Shown here: piece after piece, positions 1-7,500 of the stretch
Layout: every line of letters begins with the position of its first letter
Position numbering within the stretch: position 1 is the first letter of the stretch
Source of the DNA: an uncultured Porphyromonas sp.
GTDB taxonomy: Bacteria; Bacteroidota; Bacteroidia; Bacteroidales; Porphyromonadaceae
DNA length: 17,733 nt
Assembly (NCBI GenBank): GCA_900539155.1
Contig: UQBE01000042.1
Span: 1-17,733, forward strand
Reading direction: 5' to 3'
The notes under the pieces: generated by a model
The model's database searches: none
What the model saw: the letters and a program-made list of their open reading frames with translations, nothing else
What the model was told of the DNA's origin: nothing
Translations under genes and position numbers: made by a program

Positions 1-5
1 CTAGA

Positions 6-53
6 CAATCTTGCTTGCAAGATTGTGAGACTGTTGACTTTTGCAACAGTCTC
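6..53. terminator. Two adjacent hairpins, probable end of upstream transcription unit
   Basis: Two perfect inverted repeats lie side by side. The first pairs 6-14 (CAATCTTGC) with 17-25 around two bases; the second pairs 27-36 (GAGACTGTTG) with 44-53 around a 7-nt T-rich loop. No coding sequence is seen here, and the rplM promoter begins about 40 bp further on, so a terminator for a gene left of the window is the simplest reading. There is no long T tract after the second stem, which is common for Bacteroidota terminators. The second hairpin is also a repeat that recurs at 4296-4322. Confidence 0.6.
27..53 (+). repeat. 27-bp palindromic element, copy 1
   Basis: 10-bp arms GAGACTGTTG / CAACAGTCTC surround the loop ACTTTTG. 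The identical 27 bases occur in reverse complement at 4296-4322, so this is a dispersed hairpin element rather than a chance palindrome. In both places a TAccTTTGC box follows on the + strand, 60 and 80 bp downstream. Confidence 0.75.
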
Positions 54-90
54 ATTATGCTGCGTCAGCTCTGGATTCCGAGAGACTTTA

Positions 91-120
91 TTGCTAGTTT
101 GCAAAATAGTTGTACCTTTG
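91..120 (+). promoter_or_regulatory. Promoter of the rplM-rpsI operon
   Basis: The -33 element TTG (91-93) is followed after exactly 19 bp by the -7 element TACCTTTG (113-120), which matches the Bacteroidota primary sigma factor consensus (TTTG/TTG, about 19 bp, TAnnTTTG). Transcription should start near 127. It is the only good promoter upstream of rplM, leaving a leader of about 250 nt. Confidence 0.8.
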
Positions 121-126
121 CGGTGC

Positions 127-375
127 TGATTATTATCGAAACGAGATAACCAGTGCAAGCTTTCGACCTCACAAGAGTGTTGTGATTGGTATCTGTGTCG
201 GTGTATAAGGAGTGCGTCCACGCTCCATCGATAGCCTACCGACAGGTGAACGGATGTCACACGACAGCCCCAGAGTGACACGCTCTCGCTTAGGAGCGAC
301 GCCATAGTCGGGGAGCTCGAGGCACTTGCGCCTAGGGAGATCTCCTTTTGTATTAATCCCTATCAAACTATTAGC
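127..375 (+). promoter_or_regulatory. Long structured 5' leader of rplM
   Basis: This non-coding stretch can fold into a series of stems: an outer helix 196-202/238-244 (TGTCGGT/ACCGACA) enclosing the hairpin 209-226; 255-260/275-280 (TGTCAC/GTGACA); 281-286/293-298; and a bulged stem 312-323/330-345 followed directly by TTTT at 346-349. The last resembles an intrinsic terminator 27 nt before the rplM start. The series suggests attenuation or binding of a regulator such as L13 itself, but this is inference: I do not recognise it as a named leader family. No credible ORF lies inside it. Confidence 0.45.
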
Positions 376-831
376 GTGAACACATTAAGCTATAAAACAC
401 AATCCGCCACCAAGGAGTCTGCTCAGAAGGAGTGGCTCGTGGTAGATGCCGAGGGCCAGCGTCTCGGACGCCTCTGCTCCATCGTTGCTAAGATACTGCG
501 TGGTAAGTACAAGCCCTGCTTTACACCTCATGCAGACTGTGGCGACAACGTCATCATCATCAATGCCGACAAAATCGAACTTACAGGCAATAAGTGGGAC
601 ACACCTAGCTATCTGACCTTCTCGGGCTATCCTGGAGGACAGAGAGAGTTCTCACCAAGAGACTTCCAGAAGAAGAGCTCTCGCAAGCTCTTCGAGAAGG
701 TGCTCAAAGGTATGCTCCCTAAGAACAAGCTCGGCGCTGAGCTACTGACGCATGTCCGGGTCTTCGATGGTCCCGACCACACTATGGAGGGCGTGCAGCC
801 CCGCAAGATTGATATCAATACACTTAAATAA
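376..831 (+). CDS. rplM: 50S ribosomal protein L13
   Basis: Large-subunit protein L13 (151 aa), which binds 23S rRNA early in 50S assembly. The sequence shows the family core WLVVDAEGQRLGRL near the N-terminus, GDNVIIINADK (about 56-66), GYPGGQRE (about 84-91) and GMLPKNKLG in the C-terminal half, and ends KIDINTLK as in Bacteroidales L13. The start is a GTG: it gives MNTLSYKTQSA, matching the usual Bacteroidales beginning, and no ATG in frame fits better. rpsI begins 14 bp downstream, the conserved L13-S9 pair. Expression is driven from the promoter at 91-120 and may be modulated by the leader. No anomaly in the protein. Confidence 0.97.
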   Translation: MNTLSYKTQSATKESAQKEWLVVDAEGQRLGRLCSIVAKILRGKYKPCFTPHADCGDNVIIINADKIELTGNKWDTPSYLTFSGYPGGQREFSPRDFQKKSSRKLFEKVLKGMLPKNKLGAELLTHVRVFDGPDHTMEGVQPRKIDINTLK

Positions 832-845
832 ATACGCGGTACACG

Positions 846-1232
846 ATGGAACAAATCAATGCTATAGGTAGACGTAAGGCTGCAGTAGCCCGCGTATATC
901 TCACAGAGGGCTCGGGTAAGATAACAATCAACAAGAAGGACATCGCTAACTACTTCCCCTCTCCCGTACTTCAATTCATCGTCAAGCAGCCTCTCGTGAA
1001 GCTAGAGGTCGCTGACAAGTATGACATCATGATCAACCTCACTGGTGGTGGTTTCAAGGGACAGAGCGAAGCTGCTCGTCTCGGCATCGCCCGTGCGCTT
1101 ATCAAGGTTAATCCTGAGGACAAGGCTACACTCCGTGCTGCTGGTCTCGTGACGCGCGACCCACGTGTCGTAGAGCGTAAGAAGCCAGGACGTCCTAAGG
1201 CTCGTAAGAAATTCCAATTCAGCAAGCGTTAA
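846..1232 (+). CDS. rpsI: 30S ribosomal protein S9
   Basis: Small-subunit protein S9 (128 aa), whose basic C-terminal tail reaches the ribosomal P site. The family signature is complete: NAIGRRKAAVARV near the N-terminus, GGGFKGQSEAARLGIARAL in the middle (about 59-77), then DPRVVERKKPGRPKARKKFQ and the canonical terminal SKR. It starts with ATG 14 bp after rplM and is certainly co-transcribed with it. Length is normal for the family. A 223-bp gap with secondary structure separates it from rpsB. Confidence 0.97.
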   Translation: MEQINAIGRRKAAVARVYLTEGSGKITINKKDIANYFPSPVLQFIVKQPLVKLEVADKYDIMINLTGGGFKGQSEAARLGIARALIKVNPEDKATLRAAGLVTRDPRVVERKKPGRPKARKKFQFSKR

Positions 1233-1234
1233 TG

Positions 1235-1296
1235 GTGCTGGGGACTGCTTCCGCAGCTTAGGTCACACGCCTACTGTGGTATGGCGCACCCCGCAC
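1235..1296 (+). terminator. Branched stem-loop after rpsI
   Basis: An outer stem pairs GTGC-T-GGGG (1235-1243) with CCCCGCAC (1289-1296), with one bulged T. Inside are smaller hairpins such as CTGC/GCAG around 1245-1256. It sits directly after the rpsI stop. It could terminate or attenuate rplM-rpsI transcripts, or serve as a processing site or leader for rpsB-tsf. No poly-T tract follows, so its termination role is uncertain. Confidence 0.4.
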
Positions 1297-1343
1297 GATT
1301 TCTCGCGTTTAGTATCTAAATTGCATCGATGGCGTATTGGAGC

Positions 1344-1371
1344 TTAGACTTTAGAGGTTAGACCTTAGTTG
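1344..1371. repeat. 7-bp (TTAGNNN) repeat in the rpsI-rpsB gap
   Basis: Four consecutive heptads begin TTAG: TTAGACT, TTAGAGG, TTAGACC, TTAGTTG. The same heptad type forms both arms of the large hairpin at 17475-17615. The remainder of the 1233-1455 gap shows no gene, and I find no convincing TAnnTTTG promoter for rpsB in it. Confidence 0.6.
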
Positions 1372-1455
1372 TTTCTTGCTTCAGTCTATAAGATCAGTAG
1401 CCCTACCCTGCAATTGCTCATCACACAAGAACGTAAACGAAAACAAAGACTACTT

Positions 1456-2373
1456 ATGTCATTAGTATCATTTGACCAGCTCCTAGAGGCTGGTGCACAC
1501 TTCGGTCACATGCCACGTAAGTGGAACCCCGCTATGGCTCCCTACATCTTTATGGAGCGCAACGGAATCCACATCATTGATCTCCACAAGACTGTCGCCA
1601 AGATAGATGAGAGTGCCGAAGTCATCAAGAATATGGCCAGTGCTGGCAAGAAGATTCTCTTCGTCGGCACCAAGCGTCAGGCTAAGGACGCTATCGCTGA
1701 GCTAGCTAAGAGCGTAGGCATGCCCTACGTCACAGAGCGCTGGCCCGGTGGTATGCTCACCAACTTTCCCACCATACGTAAGGCGGTCAAGAAGATGGCC
1801 CAAATCGACAAGATGCGTGAGGACGGTACTTACAACAACCTATCCAAGCGCGAGCGTCTGCAGCTAGATCGTCAGCAGGCTAAGCTAGACAAGAACCTCG
1901 GCTCCATCCGAGACATGAACCGTCTGCCCAACGCGCTCTTCGTTGTAGACGTCATGCGCGAGCACATTGCTGTTCGTGAGGCTCAGCGTCTGGGCATCCC
2001 TGTCTTTGCCATCGTCGACACCAACGCCAATCCCAAAGACGTCGACTACATCATCCCCGCCAACGATGACTCCACACAGGCCATCGAGCTGATTGTCTCT
2101 GCCATGTGCCAGGCTATCAACGAGGGGCAGGTAGAGTACAAGGCTATCAAGGCTGAGAAGGAGGCTGAGGAGGCTGCCGAGCTAGCACCCTCAGGACGTC
2201 GCCAGCGCACAGGAGCTCGTCGCGAGCGCATCCGCCCCACCAATGCCAATGAGGCAGAGCGTGAGGAGGAGGTAGCTGAGGAGCAGACCGCAGCTCCCGA
2301 GGCTGTAGAGGTCGCACAGACCGCTGAAGAGACTGCTCCCGCTAGTGAGGGTACAGCAGCTAACCAACAATAA
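1456..2373 (+). CDS. rpsB: 30S ribosomal protein S2, with long C-terminal tail
   Basis: Small-subunit protein S2, needed for mRNA binding and late 30S assembly (with S1 in most bacteria). I start it at ATG 1456, giving MSLVSFDQLLEAGAHFGH, the normal S2 beginning; the in-frame extension back to a TTG at 1369 adds 29 residues unlike S2. Conserved blocks follow: GHMPRKWNPAMAPYIF, FVGTKRQAKDAI, ERWPGGMLTNF, and the nucleotide-fold core NALFVVDV...VDTNANP...IPANDD. The protein is 305 aa; the S2 fold ends near residue 235, and the remaining ~70 residues are low-complexity, first Arg-rich (RRQRTGARRERIRP) then strongly acidic and Ala-rich. tsf follows after 11 bp, the usual S2-EF-Ts pair. Confidence 0.97.
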   Translation: MSLVSFDQLLEAGAHFGHMPRKWNPAMAPYIFMERNGIHIIDLHKTVAKIDESAEVIKNMASAGKKILFVGTKRQAKDAIAELAKSVGMPYVTERWPGGMLTNFPTIRKAVKKMAQIDKMREDGTYNNLSKRERLQLDRQQAKLDKNLGSIRDMNRLPNALFVVDVMREHIAVREAQRLGIPVFAIVDTNANPKDVDYIIPANDDSTQAIELIVSAMCQAINEGQVEYKAIKAEKEAEEAAELAPSGRRQRTGARRERIRPTNANEAEREEEVAEEQTAAPEAVEVAQTAEETAPASEGTAANQQ

Positions 2374-2384
2374 TACTATACACC

Positions 2385-3209
2385 ATGAGCGTAACTATTG
2401 AAGATATCAAGAAACTTCGTAAGATGACCGGTGCTGGTCTCTCTGATTGCAAGAATGCTCTCAACGAGACCGCTGGTGACTTCGAGAAGGCTGTCGAGAT
2501 CATACGTGCCAAGGGTAAGGCTGTCGCTGCCAAGCGTTCCGATCGCGAGGCTGCCGAGGGCTGTGTCCTAGCTGCACATAGCGATGGCTTTGCAGCCATC
2601 GTAGCACTACAGTGCGAGACCGACTTCGTCGCTAAGAACGAGGGACACATCGCACTCACACAGCAGATCCTAGACGTAGCCATGAAGGAGCAGCCCGCCA
2701 CCAAGGAGGAGCTACTCAAGCTACCTCTAGCCGATGGTCGTGCCGTCGCTGAGCATATCACCGACCGCATCGGTAGCACAGGCGAGAAGATGGAGGTAGG
2801 TAGCTACGAATACCTCAAGGCTCCCTACACAACTTCTTATATACACTTTGGCAATAAGCTCGCAGCTATCGTTGCATTCAACGAGGCTATCGATCAGGAG
2901 ATGGGTCGTGAGATTGCTATGCAAGTAGCATCGATGAACCCCGTCTCGGTCTGCGAGAAGGACGTACCTGCTCATGTCCTCGAGGAGGAGCGCAAGGTCG
3001 CTATGGATCGTGCTCGTGAGAGTGGCAAGCCTGAGGCTATCTGCGAGCGCATCGTCGAGGGCACGATACAGAAGTTCTATAAGGAGAACACGCTACTCCA
3101 TCAGCCTTTCGTCCGCGACAGCAAGATGGATGTCCAGAGCTATCTGCACACAGCATCTAAGACGCTGACGGCTACAGGATTCAAGCGCGTTAACCTCAAC
3201 GAAGACTAA
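2385..3209 (+). CDS. tsf: Translation elongation factor EF-Ts
   Basis: Guanine nucleotide exchange factor that regenerates EF-Tu-GTP in the cytoplasm. At 274 aa it has the expected length. The N-terminal UBA-like segment (residues 1-45: IEDIKKLRKMTGAGLSDCKN) is followed by the EF-Tu-contacting signature TDFVAKN (79-85) and the core with HFGNKLAAIVAF and AMQVASMNP. The end, residues 240-274, contains FVRDSKMDVQSYL, typical for the family. It starts 11 bp after rpsB and is the last gene of this + strand unit; a hairpin terminator lies about 50 bp downstream. Nothing unusual in the protein. Confidence 0.97.
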   Translation: MSVTIEDIKKLRKMTGAGLSDCKNALNETAGDFEKAVEIIRAKGKAVAAKRSDREAAEGCVLAAHSDGFAAIVALQCETDFVAKNEGHIALTQQILDVAMKEQPATKEELLKLPLADGRAVAEHITDRIGSTGEKMEVGSYEYLKAPYTTSYIHFGNKLAAIVAFNEAIDQEMGREIAMQVASMNPVSVCEKDVPAHVLEEERKVAMDRARESGKPEAICERIVEGTIQKFYKENTLLHQPFVRDSKMDVQSYLHTASKTLTATGFKRVNLNED

Positions 3210-3261
3210 ATCAATACTGAGGATAAGTAGTCGCTCTCGGGCGGCTATGAAGCCTAATTGA

Positions 3262-3305
3262 GGAAGCCCTGTGTACCTTTGTGGTGTGCAGGGCTTCCGT
3301 TTTTC
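3262..3305 (+). terminator. Intrinsic terminator after tsf
   Basis: GGAAGCCCTG (3262-3271) pairs perfectly with CAGGGCTTCC (3289-3298) around a 17-nt loop, followed by GTTTTTC. This is a strong rho-independent terminator about 50 bp after the tsf stop. The loop contains TACCTTTG (3274-3281), a -7-like box with no matching -33 element at the right distance. Confidence 0.85.
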
Positions 3306-3357
3306 TATCCACAGGTCGTGTCGAAGAGGTCGGCATGAGCGGGACGAATAGCAATCC

Positions 3358-3534
3358 GACGTGTAGCGATGATACGTGTAGCCCGTTGTAGGGACGCACT
3401 ATGACTCGATACTAGCCGTGACTGAATCCTGTAGGGACGCACGGAAGTGTCCAGCCAGAGGGCGTCCGTTGTCGAACGACCGGGACGCACTTGACGTGTA
3501 GCGATGATACGTGTAGCCCGTTGTAGGGACGCAC
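3358..3534. repeat. Pair of 42-bp direct repeats
   Basis: Positions 3358-3399 and 3493-3534 are identical over 42 bp (beginning GACGTGTAGCGATGATACGT and ending GGGACGCAC), 135 bp apart. Between them, 3403-3444 is the reverse complement (one mismatch) of the segment that follows the hairpin in each unit of the neighbouring tandem array, and 3431-3485 resembles an inverted partial array unit. The stretch is non-coding. Confidence 0.85.
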
Positions 3535-3541
3535 GGTCGGT

Positions 3542-4117
3542 GCGTCCGTTCCCGTTAATACCACGATGCTGTAACCTGTTATACAACGGACGCACAGACC
3601 GTGCGTCCCTACAGGATTCAGTCACGGCTAGTGTCGAGTCGGATCGCGTCCGTCCCCGTTAATACCACGATGCTGTAACCTGTTATACAACGGACGCCCT
3701 CCCGCTAGATACTCCCGTGCGTCTCTACAGGATTCAGTCACGGCTAGCGTCGAGTCGGATGGCGTCCGTCCCCGTTAAAGCCACGATGCTGTAACCTGTT
3801 ATACAACGGACGCACAGACCGTGCGTCCCTACAGGATTCAGTCACGGCTAGTGTCGAGTCGGATGGCGTCCGTCCCCGTCAAAGCCACGATGCTGTAACC
3901 TGTTATACAACGGACGTCTTCCCGCTAGATACTCCCGTGCGTCTCTACAGGATTCAGTCACGGCTAGTGTCGAGTCGGATCGCGTCCGTCCCTGTTAAAG
4001 CCACGATGCTGTAACCTGTTATACAACGGACGCCCTCCCGCTAGATACTCCCGTGCGTCCCTACAGGACTCAGTCACGGCTAGTGTCGAGTCGGATGGCG
4101 TCCGTCCCCGTTAAAGC
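3542..4117 (+). repeat. Tandem array of alternating 104-bp and 116-bp units
   Basis: Units beginning GCGTCCGT start at 3542, 3646, 3762, 3866, 3982 and 4098, giving spacings of 104, 116, 104, 116 and 116 bp and a final 20-bp partial. Each unit has a conserved half (CCACGATGCTGTAACCTGTT, then ATACAACGGACG) closed into a hairpin by GCGTCCGT/ACGGACGC, a variable middle, and a conserved CTACAGGATTCAGTCACGGC segment. The short form has CGCACAGACCGTGCGTCC in the middle; the long form has CCCGCTAGATACTCCCGTGC. Differences between copies are a few point changes. No ORF spanning it looks real. It fills the gap between the convergent tsf and fimbrial operons. Confidence 0.9.
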
Positions 4118-4147
4118 ATTACTCCGTCCCCCCACGACGCCCTGTAG

Positions 4148-4253
4148 GGACGCACGGTCTGTGCGTCCGTCCCCGTTAAGTTTTACTGCGTTCAGGTGAG
4201 GACGGGCGGACGGGCGGACACGCAGGTCCGCCCCTACGGTGGGAGCCCCCACC
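4148..4253. repeat. Cluster of GC-rich hairpins flanking the array
   Basis: Three perfect hairpins follow the array: GGACGCAC/GTGCGTCC (4148-4155/4161-4168), GGGCGGAC/GTCCGCCC (4212-4219/4226-4233) and GGTGGG/CCCACC (4238-4243/4248-4253). The word GGGACGCAC recurs through 3391-3540, at 11718 and 13599, and inverted in every array unit, so these look like members of a dispersed intergenic hairpin family. No gene is visible. Confidence 0.6.
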
Positions 4254-4295
4254 CCGACGGTGCGTTTCTCGGAGTGCGTCGCTCCCCCTTAGAGA

Positions 4296-4322
4296 GAGAC
4301 TGTTGCAAAAGTCAACAGTCTC
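4296..4322 (-). repeat. 27-bp palindromic element, copy 2
   Basis: Exact reverse complement of 27-53, with the same 10-bp arms and the loop CAAAAGT in this orientation. The two copies enclose the ribosomal operon and the repeat field, about 4.27 kb. Confidence 0.75.
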
Positions 4323-4401
4323 CTTAGGGGCTGTTGATACGCTTGCAGATTACAGAGCGACGCTGAGTGCACCTGAGCTCCGTCTCGATGAGCTGTCGTA
4401 C

Positions 4402-4409
4402 TACCTTTG
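4402..4409 (+). promoter_or_regulatory. Orphan -7-type promoter box
   Basis: TACCTTTG in the context CTACCTTTGCACC is a perfect Bacteroidota -7 box. No TTG or TTTG is found about 19 bp upstream, so it may be weak or a relic. It points to the + strand, where the only downstream element before the convergent fimbrial gene is the hairpin at 4463-4499; a transcript would be roughly 80-90 nt with no ORF. Confidence 0.3.
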
Positions 4410-4462
4410 CACCGTCTATCTATTTTAGCGAGGCTCCCCCACCTTAGTGGCTATGATACGAC

Positions 4463-4499
4463 AATCGGGGTAGCTCTCACTAGGAGGACTACCCCGATT
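4463..4499. terminator. Terminator of the fimbrial operon (possibly bidirectional)
   Basis: AATCGGGGTAG (4463-4473) pairs perfectly with CTACCCCGATT (4489-4499), an 11-bp stem. It lies 30 bp beyond the stop of the 1525-residue gene on the - strand and would also end a short + transcript from 4402. Neither side has a strong T tract. Confidence 0.7.
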
Positions 4500-4529
4500 A
4501 CGCTATTTATATGCGACGAGCGCGTGTTC

Positions 4530-7500
4530 TTATCGCTGGAGCTTCTTGATCCAGCGGAGACCGTCGGCGGACTGTACGTCGAGCAGTACGACCTCTGTCT
4601 CGGGCATCTCGATATCTACCTGCGTCTGACCATCGGTCGTGGCACGCTCTAGTAGATAGCCGTGGACGCTGTATAGCTGATAGCCTGCGATACCCTGATC
4701 GTAGGATATGCGATAGCCCGTAGCGGTGCGCTCGATGTCTAGATCAGGCTGGTGATTCTGCTGCTCCTCGTAGCGGATATTGCCGTACGACATACGTAGC
4801 TCGAAGCGACGTCCGTCGCGCTCGCTATAGCCGTAGCTGTAGGTCGGGTTGGCGAGCAGGTCCTGCTCAGTGCCTCGCAGACGGTCGTAGAGTGCCAGCT
4901 TGTCAAAGGGCTTCTCGGCCAATGTTGTGAAGTCTAGCGTGAGCATGCCATCGGTAGGCGCAAAGACGCCTAGCTCGACCACGGCACGATCCACATTGGT
5001 CTGTACGAAGTTACAGCTACTATCGGTCGGGCTGATGAAGTAGACAAGCGGAGCTGTCTGCATACCCTCCGGCGCAATCATCGCAGGGATTGACTCTTCC
5101 GTATTTTCTGGTAGCAGTACCGCAGAGGTATAGCCACCCTCGGCATCGGAAACCTTCACAGCGACATATCGCTCTGGTTCCTTGCTCGACTCCTCGTCTG
5201 TACTGCGCAACTCAGCTCCCCGCCCATCTAGACTGTTAGGATCTACAAGCACTGAGTACTCTGGCGCAGTGGGGAAGTAGACGTTCGGCGTCCCATCCAA
5301 CCTTAGCGAGACCATAAAGGCTTGCAGAGGTGGGATCGTTTTGAGTTCATCACCTGCGGTGCTATTGGGTATCGGATCACCATAATGGCGCCAGGCACCA
5401 TTCACATAGATATAGATGCCGCCTGTGATGTTATTCTTGTTCACCTTGTAGAACTGATCAGCGCTTATGGGGCTCATGAACGGGTTACCCACGATAACAT
5501 ACTTATCAGACTTGGAGCTTGAGGTGAGCTTCATCGTGTAGCCCTCTATCTCCTCTTCGACCCAGTCTAGGTCAGACCCTTCACCAGCAGGCTTCCCTGT
5601 CGATGCTCTAGTCCTACCTATCGCATTGGTCTTGTCATCCTCAAAGAGGAAGCGGTAGTCCAGTACGGAGTCTCTCTTGACCGAATCCACCTTACTAACT
5701 GGCTTTAACGTGTTCAGGTCAAAGTAGGCGAAGTAGGATCTCGGCTCAGGATATGAGTACATAAGCTTACCCTTATCATCAAACACATACCAGTTCTTGT
5801 AATAGCGGTGTAGTGGATAGTAGGGCGCACGCTCCTTGTTCTCATAGTAGGGCAAGCGGATGATACCATCTAGCCCATCGAGGTTCTTATGGTCGTCAGC
5901 GCCTTTCTTGCCAGGGTGGTAACCCTCCACCTTGTATGCTAAAGCGTGATTGTAAGCTACCATAGGACGTCCCAGCTTGTTCATTGGGATGTCGAAGGAA
6001 GCCTCTTTAGGTCTTTCTCCATAAAACTTTACCTTGAGGTAGCGCTGATAGGTGAGCGGGTAGCCAGCTAGAGAGAAGTCTCCAGTGTAGACATTCTTGA
6101 GTGGCGTAGCAATCATATACCAACGGTCTCGCTCTAGGGGACGACCGTAAGCACCTGGATGGTCAGGATCCTCGTGCGCTTGGATAGAACCGTCAGACTG
6201 TACGACTCCAAAGTTGTAGTCGATAAAGGCGCGCGAGTACTCAGTCAGTAGCTGAGGCTGACCTAGGGCAGAGCCGAAGTGGAAGTAGATATCGTTGCAC
6301 ACAGGCTCTCCGAGTGGCTCTCGGATCGTCTTCTTTGGGTCTAAGTTAGGATAGAATTTGTCAACCACTGCAGGGAGGTGTACATCGGTACACTTAGCAG
6401 GAATAGCATTAGCTGGTTTACCATCCTTGTCGGCCCAGTTATCAAAAGAGTTCCAGTCTGCGGACTTAGCATCCTGACGCCACCATAGCTCGGGTGGAGC
6501 AACAGATAGCCTGAAGGGCACCGTCTGCGGTGCTGTTGTGCCATCGCACGGCACCGCTGTGACTTTGAGCTGCCACTCTCCAGAGAGCGGCAAGTCTGCG
6601 ACACCAATGGTGACCTTGCGACCATGATGCTCCTTTCCATCTGGCTGTGTCCAAGTGTACTCAGACTCAGGCGTAACGGGCGGGCACTCTAGCTTAATAG
6701 TATCCCCCACGCAATACTTGGTATAAGCAGCGCCAATGATGAAAGAAGAGCCTCGCAGATCGTTCATCTTGATAATCTCACCACCATTGTCTAGAGGACA
6801 CTTATCTGTGCCTGTCCTAATGTAGAGACTATACTCAGGCTGAATCTTATCGCCAGTGAGTTTCAATTCAACTGAACTACCCTGCTTCGTCGCGGGGAGC
6901 GTCTCACTTGCGTAGAGCTTGGTTTTATCCTTGACATCTCTAAGCTCTACGAGGGTCGCACCTACCGTATGGATTGGTAGTACCGATACATAGGCCGTCT
7001 CACCGCTCTTACAGATATAGGTGTAGAGGTGCTCCGGATCATAGGTGGGCGGCGTCGCCTCGACGGTGAACTTGACCCCTAATTTGTCAATACAAGGTAA
7101 AATGTCTCCCCAGCTACGCTTGTAGTTGTACTTGATCTCAATATTAGAACTGGTCCAAGGCAACTCTACATAGCAGTCCTCAGGGCTTCGATCATACACA
7201 TTGTCAGGATCAAAGTCGGTAGAGCCAGTCGCAATCGTGTTCACATATTGCATTGGATGATCCTCGGGTCTAGTCTTCTGTACGACGCTTGCATAGACTC
7301 TGATTGGCTTACCATTAAGCAGTAGTATCTTACGAGACTTCGCTCCTCGGAAGGGGTAGACACGCATCGTCTTGCAGTCGACCTTCTCGAACAGTTGAGG
7401 CTTTAAGTCCTTAGCATCGTCAGAAATCTCATACTTTACTGATTGATAGTTGACATTAAGTTCGACGGTTTCAGTTTCCCACTCACCGCAGAGGGTGAAG

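Noticed and set aside
1369..1455. Longer S2 with 29 extra N-terminal residues from a TTG codon
   Set aside because: The extension is unlike S2, while ATG 1456 gives the standard MSLVSFDQLLEAG beginning with an A-rich upstream sequence.
3305..3625. 106-residue open frame on the - strand in the repeat field
   Set aside because: It consists of translated repeat units (the same Arg/Thr-rich phrases recur), has no family features, and runs across inverted and direct repeats.
3542..4117. CRISPR array
   Set aside because: The units are 104/116 bp of nearly identical sequence throughout, with no unique spacers and no cas genes nearby.
4070..4252. 60-residue open frame on the - strand
   Set aside because: Overlaps the array end and GC-rich hairpins; composition is repeat-derived and there is no start context.
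27..4322. Composite transposon or invertible segment bounded by the 27-bp inverted copies
   Set aside because: The enclosed genes are core ribosomal genes, no recombinase or transposase is present, and each copy is itself a palindromic hairpin best read as a terminator-like repeat.
4407..4652. 81-residue open frame on the + strand after the TAccTTTG box
   Set aside because: It runs through the terminator hairpin and into the antisense of the well-supported 1525-residue gene; no family resemblance.
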